Part shown: positions 7,880-16,442 of the stretch, in pieces
Layout of the letters: each line of letters opens with the position of its first letter
Position numbering within the stretch: the first letter of the stretch is position 1
Source of the DNA: Bacteroidota bacterium
GTDB lineage: Bacteria > Bacteroidota > Bacteroidia > AKYH767-A > OLB10
DNA length: 64,000 nt
Assembly: GCA_016709725.1 (NCBI GenBank)
Contig: JADJMG010000006.1
Span: forward strand, 62,001-126,000
Direction: 5' to 3'
Notes under the pieces: model-generated
Told to the model about the DNA's origin: nothing
Database searches by the model: none
Seen by the model: only the letters and a program-made list of their open reading frames with translations
Program-made: the position numbers and the translations under genes

Positions 7880-8334
7880 TCAAACTCAGCATCACTGATA
7901 TCGATATTCTGATTTACTATGTCGCGATACACGTCATAGATAAAAACAAAAATATAACTCTCAAAAATCAAGAGTATCAAAACAAACTCATCGAACTTAA
8001 AGATATAAAGTCTAAACTAATTTTTAAAAACGTAGCTGAAATTATCAATGATAGTGACCTTAAAGAGCAAATTGAAAAAATTGATAAGTCAATTTTTGAG
8101 GTGGAAGAAATGATGGTGGTATCTCCTGAACGAAATAAAGAAACATTTTTGAAGGCATTAGCCACAGTAAAATCATATTTAATGTCGCCTGGAGATGTTT
8201 GGTTGAAATCCCCTTACGAAATAAGGGTAAAATTGCAATGGTTCAACTTTCCACAAGGAATCATCTTTGATGGAAAAATTTGTCGAACCGAAGAAATAGC
8301 CAGTATATACAAGGTTAAATCTCCTTTTTTTTAA
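7864..8334 (+). pseudogene. C-terminal remnant of a large serine recombinase
   Basis: The frame is open from 7864 to the TAA at 8334 without an evident start. It has a charged coiled-coil-like part (KIDKSIFEVEEMM, SPERNKETFLKALATV) and ends in VKLQWFNFPQGIIFDGKI and RTEEIASIYKVKSPF. This fits the end of Bacteroidota serine recombinases (site-specific DNA invertase/resolvase relatives). The catalytic N-terminus is missing. It lies directly upstream of the repeated small gene, as the tyrosine recombinases do at 4899. The family call is by recalled pattern. Confidence 0.6.
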
Positions 8335-8347
8335 TGTGCAGTCTCCT

Positions 8348-8524
8348 ATGGTGCCCCTCGCATTTTCTCAGTTGAATCAACAGGATGGTATCAAAAAGAG
8401 CCACAAATGGCTCTTTCTCCTACCTAGTACTCCTGTAGAACAAGAGTTATTCTGGGAGAGAGTATATAGGGACATGATTAAATTGTCTGAAATACTAAAA
8501 CCAACTAACATAATTCCACCTTGA
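8348..8524 (+). CDS. Small conserved protein of the repeated module, copy 3
   Basis: A 58 aa protein from ATG 8348 (MVPLAFSQLNQQDGIKKSHK), with GTG 8336 as an upstream alternative. The DNA matches copy 1 closely from TCTCCTTTTTTT onward (4981 and 8322), so the repeat unit includes about 25 bases before the start. A 9-bp hairpin (AAAGAGCCA caaa TGGCTCTTT, 8395-8416) lies inside the KKSHKWLF codons and is shared with copy 4. An XRE frame follows. The function is unknown. Confidence 0.6.
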   Translation: MVPLAFSQLNQQDGIKKSHKWLFLLPSTPVEQELFWERVYRDMIKLSEILKPTNIIPP

Positions 8525-8587
8525 AAATAAAGAGATATTATCAAACTAATTTTTAAATGAAATTATGAAAACCAATCATCAATAAAA

Positions 8588-8827
8588 AACAATAAACTAA
8601 AAGAAATAAGAATTTCTAAGAATCTAACTCAAAATGAAGTTGCCAAACTTTTGGGTTTCCATACGAATGAAAGAATATCAAAATGGGAAAATGGAATGAA
8701 AATGCCAAGCGTGGTTAACTTGTTTCTTCTTGCGAAGCTGTATCAGGTTTCTCCTCTTGATCTATACCCCGAGATCTTGCAATGTCCACCAATAATAAAG
8801 AAAGATACATTAACTCCAACTCCTTAA
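8588..8827 (+). CDS. Short XRE-family regulator, module copy 3, without a proper start codon
   Basis: The open frame encodes NNKLKEIRISKNLTQNEVAK, NERISKWENGMKMPS, LFLLAKLYQVSPLDLYPEIL: a complete HTH_XRE domain. No ATG or GTG lies in frame upstream. ATG 8565 (MKTNHQ, then stop) is out of frame. Either an indel has broken the start or a rare start codon is used. It sits in the same place as the intact XRE gene at 5235. Confidence 0.65.
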   Translation, partial: NNKLKEIRISKNLTQNEVAKLLGFHTNERISKWENGMKMPSVVNLFLLAKLYQVSPLDLYPEILQCPPIIKKDTLTPTP

Positions 8828-8887
8828 CTTTTCTCTTGTATGAAAACTTTGCAAACTTATCTTTACCATTTTTCCTTATCAACAACC

Positions 8888-9468
8888 CTAAAGCTTTTCA
8901 ACCTTTCCTGAGGAAGTTATTTTAAACCGTTCTATTTGCGAGCTTTTTTCCTTATAATCATCAGTTTCGCAATCACTAACCAAAAGAGTAGATTTCGTAA
9001 CAATATTTAAATCAAGGCTTATTTCGCCTGTCTTAACTTGTAAGCGAGAACAATCTCCTATCTCTTTTGCAAAATCAAACTTATCAGTTTGCTCTCCTGA
9101 ACGGTTGTATATAATTAAACTAAACACCATTTCTACACCACCTGCTCCACCTGATTGTAAAACAAATACTCCTTTTAAATTATCATTAAAAGTAAATTGA
9201 GCATATGGGTAAAACTTATAAATATCTAAAAGAGTAATATCGTCCCCAAAGCTTTTGTTTGCTTGAATAAAGTTTACAACATCGGAAGAGTCAAGTGCAG
9301 TTAACTGATCTGGCAGTGTCGAATCTAATACAGAACGAGAAATTAAAAATGGTAGTTCAATAGGTTTAAATTTTTCTATATAATGTTCAAAATTGTCATT
9401 TTCTCCTGTGGTTGACATGCCATAACCATTGTTATGCATAAGATTGCAATATTATTTATTAGTATCAT
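8888..9468 (-). CDS. Putative immunity lipoprotein of the NlpC/P60 tip (one frameshift)
   Basis: ATG 9468 overlaps the toxin stop (ATGA) and gives [20 protein letters not shown], a lipoprotein signal with lipobox VMAC. The frame then shifts at TTTT 9399-9402 (AAAA on the coding strand). One more A joins it to NDNFEHYIEKFKPIELPF and the rest of the protein, about 193 aa. The alternative start at 9439 lacks the signal. The mature part is not recognised. Its overlap with a wall hydrolase-type toxin and its export to the periplasm fit an immunity role, which remains inferred. Confidence 0.65.
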
Positions 9469-10369
9469 TGTTGTTGAGTTTTTGGTTGAGGAGTAGCTGA
9501 TTCTCCAACTACCTGAACTGGAAGCACATAATCCGTAGTTCTAAATGTATGACCGTAAGTCCAATTAGCACCCGCTGTTCTCCATTCAGTTACAACTTCT
9601 CTACCAGTTTCAGGGGCATGGGTGACTTGTATTTGAGTTTTGCCATCTTTTGTCCGTATTTGACCTGTAGCAACCATCACATGAGTTGCCGGACCATTAT
9701 AAACTAAGTCGCCTTGGCTCACATATGTAAAGTCGGTACCTAAGTAACCAGTATTATTTTTTTCCGCATTAACAAATGCGTGTCTTTGTGCCTTTGCATT
9801 ATGATTGTATAAATTAAAGTCCCCCATCAATTTTTGTTCATCAGCATTAAATGAGGTGCCTGATAAGCCTGAACAATCAATTCCACAAGAAGTTGCGCCC
9901 CCTGTTAAATACTGATTAAGATTTACTTCATTTGTGTAGTTTGGATTTTGTATCTACTGCCATTATTACTACTAGGCCAACCTACATTGTCCAAATACCA
10001 TTGTTCAGTCATCCCTTCAGGTAAACCATTTTCGAAGGCTGGATCTTTACCTCCAAACTCATATGGTGTTCCTTCGTAACTATCTGCTGTTTCAGTGACC
10101 CTTTCTGGCTGTAGACCTTCTTGTTCTATCGCATCAATTACTCTATTGCCACTAAAAGCATAAGGACTATAATAAGGATATTTCTTAAATAAAGGATCAA
10201 TAGCGAAGAAACGGCCGATTCTCGGATCATCCATCCTGTACTTGTAGTTGATGGAGTTTCCTTCCCCTTTAATTTCATCATCCTTCTCTTGACCCTGAAA
10301 GCCGAAACGGTAACCCGTTGCACAAGTTATCTGGAAATCCGCTGGCGATATTCTTGAAAATCCATTCAC
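9465..10369 (-). CDS. Orphan RHS C-terminal tip with NlpC/P60-like hydrolase domain (one frameshift)
   Basis: It starts at GTG 10369 in boundary block C. Residues about 20-75 are the RHS core ([38 protein letters not shown]). After [17 protein letters not shown] the frame breaks at TTTT 9946-9949. With one added base it continues to [15 protein letters not shown], which holds the presumed catalytic Cys, and [17 protein letters not shown] with the catalytic His. This is the layout of NlpC/P60 endopeptidases, which cut peptidoglycan peptides. The toxin acts where its partner lipoprotein sits, in the periplasm. The beta-cage part of RHS is absent. Confidence 0.75.
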
Positions 10370-10392
10370 AAGTTTAAAGATACATTTCTTTT
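10260..10392 (-). repeat. RHS cassette boundary block, copy C
   Basis: On the minus strand it runs from AAAAGAAATGTATCTTTAAA through GTG 10369 into the RHS core. It is nearly identical to 3011-3115. The next bases outward belong to the divergent small gene at 10396, so block and module abut within about 10 bases. Confidence 0.75.
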
Positions 10393-10395
10393 ATT

Positions 10396-10578
10396 ATGAC
10401 AGGTTTGGACTCTTCATTTTCTACATTGAATCAACAGGCGGGTATCAAAAAGAGCCACAAATGGCTCTTTCTCCTGCCTAGAAATGAAATCGATGTTTCG
10501 TTATTCTGGGAGAGGGGATATAAGGACATTATTAAGTTGTCTGAAATAATAAAACCAACTAACACTATTCCACCTTGA
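10396..10578 (+). CDS. Small conserved protein of the repeated module, copy 4 (no XRE partner)
   Basis: A 60 aa protein from ATG 10396: MTGLDSSFSTLNQQAGIKKS, HKWLFLLPRNEIDVSLFW, KDIIKLSEIIKPTNTIPP. Its end matches copy 3 and its middle (NEID) matches copy 2, as if the copies had recombined. The 9-bp hairpin at 10449-10470 is conserved. No XRE gene follows, only the minus-strand immunity gene. It is divergent from the NlpC-type RHS tip. The function is unknown. Confidence 0.6.
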   Translation: MTGLDSSFSTLNQQAGIKKSHKWLFLLPRNEIDVSLFWERGYKDIIKLSEIIKPTNTIPP

Positions 10579-10645
10579 AACTATAGTTATAGATCTTTAT
10601 TTTCTTAATTATTGGCTGGATTTCTATGGTATTTACCTGCCTACT

Positions 10646-11076
10646 TCATTCTTCTTCTATAATTATTCCTTTTTGTTTAAATTCTTCTATTTGCTTTTGA
10701 GAAAACTCACCTTTAGTAGACTTCATTTTTAATGGAGACCCTTTTAAAGATAATTTTTCAGGAATGTGTTTATCTATAACATAGTTTAATTGTGAATTGT
10801 TTTCATAATATGAAGTTGCAATTTTTATGACCTAGATTTACCATTTGGTACTGCTGGAGCTCCTAATTCAATACTAAATATACTTTTGTCAGATAAAATA
10901 AAATCTAAAACCATTCTGACATCAATTAATTTATATTTAGAAGTATCTTTAAAATTATAAATATTTAGAGCTTGATCAAACTCTTGAATTGATGAATCAT
11001 TGATTGTATCGATAAATTGCGCCATACAACTTATATCCACAAATAAGAATATAATACAAATTACTAATTTTTTCAT
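10646..11076 (-). CDS. Putative exported immunity protein of the metallopeptidase tip (one frameshift)
   Basis: It begins MKKLVICIIFLFVDISCMAQ, a signal peptide that could be cleaved after MAQ or, less well, used as a lipobox. The frame ends at 10825, but one added base at CC 10831-10832 continues it to NNSQLNYVIDKHIPEKLSLK and a stop at 10646, about 142 aa in all. Its start lies next to the stop of the RHS gene. No family is recognised. The immunity role is inferred from position and export. Confidence 0.6.
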
Positions 11077-11444
11077 TATTTATCGTCTCCTATTTCAGTT
11101 TCAGTTGAACCCTCTAAAGATCTAATATCTTTTGCTCTGTATACTTCTTTGTAAGAATGTGCTTTTCTTGTTCCTTCGCCTTCTTTTCTTGCGTAGTCAT
11201 TTTCAGGGTTTTCAATAATCCAATAGTCTTCTACATTGTCATAGCCTTTTGATTCAGCAAAATCTTTCCATTTGCTTTCCCACTTGGAATATGCAGCTGG
11301 ATCTGTATAAAAGTCAGGCATTTCAGCATACATACCCATTGGGTCATATTCTTGAAAGTAATAATGTCCCAATTCATGTAACAAGGTATTTGCTGGGCTT
11401 TGTCTACCTCCTTCATTTGTTACAACCCTTGCTCCGGACTCCAT
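11076..11444 (-). CDS. Toxin tip of RHS gene B: HExxH metallopeptidase-like domain
   Basis: The segment reads VVTNEGGRQSPANTLLHELG then HYYFQEYDPMGMYAEMPDFY. HELGH is a zinc-peptidase HExxH motif, as in the short metallopeptidase effectors (M91/NleD-like) found in polymorphic toxins. A third zinc ligand is not certain; E or D residues in DPAAYSKWESKW are candidates. It should be joined to 11944-11420 by one base at 11426-11428, so the ATG at 11444 is not the true start. The exported partner at 10646 suggests it acts outside the cytoplasm. Confidence 0.65.
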   Translation of the reverse strand: MESGARVVTNEGGRQSPANTLLHELGHYYFQEYDPMGMYAEMPDFYTDPAAYSKWESKWKDFAESKGYDNVEDYWIIENPENDYARKEGEGTRKAHSYKEVYRAKDIRSLEGSTETEIGDDK

Positions 11445-11944
11445 GGAGTGCTTCCTGTGACAGGTTTGTCTTTATCAAATTTAAAAGTAATACTTGAACC
11501 TCTGTCTTTCCAATTCCCTTCTTTAATTCCAATATTAGATTTATCATTTGCAAAGGTTTCTACAATTTTATAAGTATCAGACCCGGAAGAATGAATATAA
11601 TTTAATGCAGCGATTGCTTGTTGTTGAAATTTATCTCCAATTTCTTTCATCCCAGGTTGATATAGTATAGGCTTTTGTTCTACATTGCTTGAATAAATAA
11701 AAATTTCTCTTCCGTCTTTATCAATTAATAAAAGGGGATTATTACTTACAAAGTTGTATGGACTTAAACTAGGATACTTCATTTGCAAAGGATCCACACT
11801 TAACCATCTCCCCAATCGTGAATCATATATCCTCGCACCAAAGTCTAAACTATTCCCAACACCTTTTACTTCATCATCTTTCTCTTTTCCATTAAAGGCG
11901 AAACGGTAACCACCAGCTTCATTATTCCTTCCCGGCATAAGCAT
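11420..11944 (-). CDS. RHS gene B, RHS-associated core segment
   Basis: This segment holds the conserved core GYRFAFNGKEKDDEVKG, YDSRLGRWLSVDPLQMKYPS and NNPLLLIDKDGRE, which marks the border between shell and variable tip. After it, the tip begins (ALNYIHSSGSDTYKIVETF, FKFDKDKPVTGSTPWSPEQG). Upstream codons read DYYPFGMLMPGR, the normal context that the orphan tips at 1165 and 10369 lack. Confidence 0.85.
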   Translation of the reverse strand: MLMPGRNNEAGGYRFAFNGKEKDDEVKGVGNSLDFGARIYDSRLGRWLSVDPLQMKYPSLSPYNFVSNNPLLLIDKDGREIFIYSSNVEQKPILYQPGMKEIGDKFQQQAIAALNYIHSSGSDTYKIVETFANDKSNIGIKEGNWKDRGSSITFKFDKDKPVTGSTPWSPEQGL

Positions 11945-12018
11945 TCCAAAAGGATAATAGTCTTGCGCGGTACTAAGATTAGCTATTGAGTAATCCCAAT
12001 AATTAGGTTGGCCGCTAC

Positions 12019-12705
12019 CTATGGTATCAACAAAGTTTTTAAATCGCTTACTACGGCTATTACATTACCCAAATGATTTGTTAGTTCATAACTGCGCTGT
12101 GTTCCTTTGTTATTGGATAATGGCTCAGTCCAGGTAGGCGGTCCATAATTACTCGACTTCCATAAAGCATTATCAAATACTTGAGCTAAACCAAGTCGGG
12201 CAGATCCATATACGCTCCAATCAAGCAATGAATACATTTCGCCTTCAGCAGATATTTCTCTTTTGTAGGTTGCCATCACATTTCCTTGAGCATCTCTAAC
12301 GTAATAGGTAATTACAATATTGTCAGGATCACCATCGGGAAAATAGCGTTTTTCGATTCGATTACCTGCTGGATCATATGAAAATCCTAATGCCCACCGA
12401 TTATTTTTTTCTTTAATGCTATCTACTTTCCCAAAATTATTCCAAATAATATCTATGTTTTCTTTAGTGTCAGACGTTAAATTCCCATCATCATCATAAG
12501 TATAATTATTTTGATTTTGAGACTCTAAATCTCCATCAAATATAGTTGCAATATTGTCTGATACATAATTTAATTGGTTATTAATTTCATTGGGGTCTAA
12601 AAAGTACTCAAGATCATCCATAATACTACCGGTTTCATCTTTCCTTGTATAATTTTTAATGTTTCCATTTTTATCATAATTAATTCCACTTTCTTCATAT
12701 GCCAT
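12019..12705 (-). CDS. RHS gene B, RHS repeat segment
   Basis: RHS repeats NYTYDDDGNLTSDTKENIDI and GFSYDPAGNRIEKRY are followed by YYVRDAQGNVMATYKRE and RSYELTNHLGNVIAVVSD, a hallmark just before the RHS core. It is separated from the next segment by a frame change between 12019 and 11944. Confidence 0.85.
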   Translation of the reverse strand: MAYEESGINYDKNGNIKNYTRKDETGSIMDDLEYFLDPNEINNQLNYVSDNIATIFDGDLESQNQNNYTYDDDGNLTSDTKENIDIIWNNFGKVDSIKEKNNRWALGFSYDPAGNRIEKRYFPDGDPDNIVITYYVRDAQGNVMATYKREISAEGEMYSLLDWSVYGSARLGLAQVFDNALWKSSNYGPPTWTEPLSNNKGTQRSYELTNHLGNVIAVVSDLKTLLIP

Positions 12706-12751
12706 ATTTTCATTTGAATTCTCATCCCATTTCCATATCGATAAATTAGGT

Positions 12752-13048
12752 TCAAAAATAGTATGAGTTCCTTTTTATGCGGTTTAATTGATCGTATTTA
12801 TAAGCTATACCTAGTATGCTATTATCAATATTTTGAATGTCGTTAGTCATACTTCGGATATTTCCATTATAGAGATTTCCGGAGAAAGGAGTAATCCAGT
12901 CATTTAGAGAATAACCTATTTCAGGATGCCAGCCCATTCCACCTACAGGTACGTAGTCGTTTTCGAAATAATTTAAAGTAAAGGAAAAGGCATCGCGTCC
13001 GACTTCTCTATTTGGATTTGCGTATTGATCATTAAGGAATCCATCCAT
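12752..13048 (-). CDS. RHS gene B, repeat segment
   Basis: It reads GRDAFSFTLNYFENDYVPV and AYKYDQLNRIKR, typical of the middle of Bacteroidota RHS proteins shortly after the LDYAYT motif. It is a fragment of the larger gene, not an independent protein. Confidence 0.75.
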   Translation of the reverse strand: MDGFLNDQYANPNREVGRDAFSFTLNYFENDYVPVGGMGWHPEIGYSLNDWITPFSGNLYNGNIRSMTNDIQNIDNSILGIAYKYDQLNRIKRNSYYF

Positions 13049-13086
13049 CTCTCCCCATATCTTTCCAAGCTAATCTCGCGCCGCTA

Positions 13087-13461
13087 TTAACACCTTTCAA
13101 CCAACCCCATGGTGTAAGCATAATCAAGACCTTGTACTTTTCTTTCACCAAGAAGTGTGCGTGCCAGCGGCCCATGTAAGTAATAAGAATAATTAGCATC
13201 GGTCACAAATAAATCATCATTCATGCTAGTAGAAACTTTTTTCAATAAATTGTCAGCATCATATTCGTATTGATGAATAAATTGATCTGGATTAATTTCT
13301 TCAGGGGTAGAATGTTGATAATATACCTTATTTACTTTTCCACTAACTAAGTCAAACACATAATCTATTCTTTTCATTTGATGGCCAGGAAACTGAATTA
13401 GTATTTTCCTGATACACTGTTTTAACATTACCAGAGAGATCATATGAATAATGGGTCGCAT
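13087..13461 (-). CDS. RHS gene B, repeat segment
   Basis: It contains YEYDADNLLKKVSTS, YYLHGPLARTLLGE and VQGLDYAYTMG, motifs of RHS proteins. Its first 35 residues overlap the previous segment in another frame and are not real coding. Coding enters this frame near 13390, where FDLVSGKVNKVYYQ begins. Confidence 0.8.
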   Translation of the reverse strand: MRPIIHMISLVMLKQCIRKILIQFPGHQMKRIDYVFDLVSGKVNKVYYQHSTPEEINPDQFIHQYEYDADNLLKKVSTSMNDDLFVTDANYSYYLHGPLARTLLGERKVQGLDYAYTMGLVERC

Positions 13462-14248
13462 AATTATAAATTAATGGATCTAAAGAATATTCATCTGAAT
13501 AGGTAGTTGTCGCCACTCTTTTTAATAAATTATCTTGACTCAATGAGGTTAGCAATTGCTCATCGTAGAAAGTTCTGACCACCTCTGTTTTCAAAGTAGT
13601 GTTAGAATTGATGAGCAATTTAAAGGAATCATACATGCATTGATTGGCCACACAAGAAGGTGCTTGTGCTACATCGAGCATCATTTTCCCGACTTCTGAA
13701 ATGCGTCCCAAGTCATCATACAAAGTATATGAATAATAAGTGTAATCTACACCGCTAATTGTAACGGGTATACTCTTCTGTTGACTCTGACTGAGAATAA
13801 TGCGACCTAGTTCATCATACCAAAAAGTAGTTTCTCCTGCATCAGGCGTTTTCTGTTTAATAACTTTATTGTATGCATTATATTTATACCAGGTTACATA
13901 TTCATGTAAAGGATAATTCGTTGTTGCCGTTCCGTTTTCAATTAAATCTTGTACTTCCGTATTAGAAAGAAATTTTACTCCTTGAGGAGGGATTGTTTTA
14001 AACAAGTTGCCAGCTCGATCATAATAGTAGAGGGTATAATGATATTCCTTTGGATCGAATGTCATATTAAATTGCTCTTTCAATTGATTGATGCATGTGC
14101 TAGTATATAAACTGTTAAATGTTTCCTCTAAGGCTAGCAAATAAGTTTCCCATGCATTTTGTGCATTCGCAGCAGCAAATGACATCAACATATCATAACA
14201 ATTATCATCATTTGCAACATCTTCAACCATTAATTCTTTATAGCACAA
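13352..14248 (-). CDS. RHS gene B, repeat segment
   Basis: It has RHS repeats YYDRAGNLFKTIPPQG, FWYDELGRIILSQSQQK and YTLYDDLGRISEVGKM, and ends in SYDLSGNVKTVYQEN. Past that the frame shifts into 13461-13087. Confidence 0.85.
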   Translation of the reverse strand: MCYKELMVEDVANDDNCYDMLMSFAAANAQNAWETYLLALEETFNSLYTSTCINQLKEQFNMTFDPKEYHYTLYYYDRAGNLFKTIPPQGVKFLSNTEVQDLIENGTATTNYPLHEYVTWYKYNAYNKVIKQKTPDAGETTFWYDELGRIILSQSQQKSIPVTISGVDYTYYSYTLYDDLGRISEVGKMMLDVAQAPSCVANQCMYDSFKLLINSNTTLKTEVVRTFYDEQLLTSLSQDNLLKRVATTTYSDEYSLDPLIYNYATHYSYDLSGNVKTVYQENTNSVSWPSNEKNRLCV

Positions 14249-14277
14249 CTTACATTGTTGACTCGAATTACAAAATC

Positions 14278-16116
14278 TTAACCAATTAGAATAAGATTCA
14301 TCAGTGTAATTCCATTCGTTTTGTGTATTTGCAAACTCAAAAATGGAATTGGTTCATCCAGATCCATCGCTAGCCAATCATTGTATAGGTTGTTGATGTC
14401 ATTACATGACACTTGAGGATCATATAGACCACAAAAGCGCAGGATATTCCGAGCATAGGTTAATGTCATATCTGGAAAAATATTTACAAAAGCAGATTGT
14501 GCCAACGAATCGCTTGCATAGATAACTGGAGGTTGAGCCGAATTGATCAAGTTCGCCATGGTTTGCAAAGAAGTACACAAATCAGGATTGTGTAACTTTA
14601 GCCTATTGGGGAAATCGCAACTAATAAAATTACCACCAAACACTCCTTGATCTAAATATGACCAATACTGGCTATGAAATAAAGATATAATATCTGGATA
14701 AAAGTTGGTTACATTTGGTATGTCTTTATGGTTAATGTAGTTGATTATCGCTTCTTCCAACATTTCACAACTGGGATAGTCAGTTGGAGTTGCTAATTCA
14801 ACTGAAATATCCAAACTATTACAACTCTCATTAAAATATTGAAGCCATTCCGCATTAGTTAAATGGGTACCTACATTAATGTTTAAATACAATGCTAATG
14901 GATAGTCTTGTTCATCATCATGATTACTGACCCAAAGTTGATAAAAAGCTAAAGCATCTGTACAATCATCAATAGGTGCACATGATTCGCAAGTTTTGAG
15001 AAAATCTGCATAATCCTGCCAAAAATAATTGAAGCCAAATTCTCGATTAAGATACGTCGATAAATATGAATTTTTATTTAAAGAAGTGTTTAATGCTGCA
15101 AGATTCGGATCCGTTTCAAACGCACTAATAGCAGATCGAACATCTTCACAGTTAATACAAACTTTACAACTTAACACATCTGGCAGGTAAATAGGATGAC
15201 TCAATAAATTACAATTACTATTATTACACACTTCAATTAAATTTTGAATTTCATCAGCCGTCAATTTGCTATTGTACTTTCTTTTCATAAACTCTGCTAA
15301 TTCGTTTTTAAGAGAAGCAGAATATGGAGTTAAGCCAGTTGGATCCAAAACTAGAAGAAACTCTGGAATAACATCATCAGTTAATGCCTCACAAACACAT
15401 GCAGGAATACTACTTAAACTATTATTAAAATAAACGATTGGAGAGACAACTGCTATCTGATTATAGGCGGGAGGCATTGTAATTACTAAAGAATTACAGG
15501 GAGTAGAGGATGGTGGAAATGCATCTAATACGTCTTGAAATGTCTGATACACTAAAGGTGGAACTTGTGTATTTGGATTATCCGAAGCTCCCATCGGGTG
15601 TGTTGGATCGACTGCTGTACTGCATATTACTACGAAATTATCTAATACCGAATTTAAGTTAGATGAACCTAATGTATAACCACACTCTTTAACAAGGATC
15701 GTTTCCCATGAGGACTTGTAAGATTCGCACAAATCAAGTTTGTTGTCATTTATTTGGGTTCCCACTGTTGATGTTACTGCTGATCCGGTTTGAAGTAATG
15801 TATTATTATATGGATAAGGAGTTACCAAAAGAAAACGAGGAATTCCATTCCCAATCGAATTTGGGCTTCCACATACCAAGCCATTGGATGTAAACCCATT
15901 TTGAAAATAACCATCTACAGCACAACCTAATCCACTGCCACAATTTGTCGGCCGCTTTGCTCTATAAGCTATTAATTTTTGTTCTAAATAAACCGACTTT
16001 AAAAACTCCCATACATAATTTTTTTCTCCTTCACATAATGTACTAAAACTATTTGGAGTACCTGGAGGCGTGACTGTAAGTGTAACAGGATCCACTTGGT
16101 TTTTAGCAAGGAACAT
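14278..16116 (-). CDS. RHS gene B, long cysteine-rich middle segment
   Basis: A 612-codon stretch with many Cys and Asn, for example CKVCINCEDVRSAISAFETD, ESCAPIDDCTDALAFYQLW and CSSDLD-like spacing. It lies between the N-terminal RHS part and the repeats, where Bacteroidota RHS proteins carry a long Cys-rich insert. No separate domain is recognised. It is a fragment of one gene with its neighbours. Confidence 0.7.
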   Translation of the reverse strand: MFLAKNQVDPVTLTVTPPGTPNSFSTLCEGEKNYVWEFLKSVYLEQKLIAYRAKRPTNCGSGLGCAVDGYFQNGFTSNGLVCGSPNSIGNGIPRFLLVTPYPYNNTLLQTGSAVTSTVGTQINDNKLDLCESYKSSWETILVKECGYTLGSSNLNSVLDNFVVICSTAVDPTHPMGASDNPNTQVPPLVYQTFQDVLDAFPPSSTPCNSLVITMPPAYNQIAVVSPIVYFNNSLSSIPACVCEALTDDVIPEFLLVLDPTGLTPYSASLKNELAEFMKRKYNSKLTADEIQNLIEVCNNSNCNLLSHPIYLPDVLSCKVCINCEDVRSAISAFETDPNLAALNTSLNKNSYLSTYLNREFGFNYFWQDYADFLKTCESCAPIDDCTDALAFYQLWVSNHDDEQDYPLALYLNINVGTHLTNAEWLQYFNESCNSLDISVELATPTDYPSCEMLEEAIINYINHKDIPNVTNFYPDIISLFHSQYWSYLDQGVFGGNFISCDFPNRLKLHNPDLCTSLQTMANLINSAQPPVIYASDSLAQSAFVNIFPDMTLTYARNILRFCGLYDPQVSCNDINNLYNDWLAMDLDEPIPFLSLQIHKTNGITLMNLILIG

Positions 16117-16181
16117 GGCATACTCAAGCGCGGAAAAGCCGGTTTGGGCATAATTATCAAGCTTTCCCTGAATAGTGTTTT

Positions 16182-16442
16182 TTAAAGCAGATGCATCATT
16201 ACTGCTGCTGTAAAAATCAGAGTGCCATTTCCAATTATAAAGATTGGATCATGATACACAGATGGAGGAGTCGTAGCGAGATCAATAAAATAGCCATATT
16301 GATCTATTATACCTTCATCTATTGCACCTCGAAAGGAATTTATTTCAGATAATTCAAAGTCATACTTCATGGTTTTGGTTAATTTACTACAAAAATCAAC
16401 GAGACAATATTCAAGATGCTTTTTACTAAAGTATTCGCCCAT
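16182..16442 (-). CDS. RHS gene B, fragment
   Basis: It encodes HLEYCLVDFCSKLTKTMKYD and FIDLATTPPSVYHDP. It overlaps the next upstream fragment in another frame for 64 bases, so the true crossover lies within 16379-16442. It is not an independent gene. Confidence 0.55.
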   Translation of the reverse strand: MGEYFSKKHLEYCLVDFCSKLTKTMKYDFELSEINSFRGAIDEGIIDQYGYFIDLATTPPSVYHDPIFIIGNGTLIFTAAVMMHLL

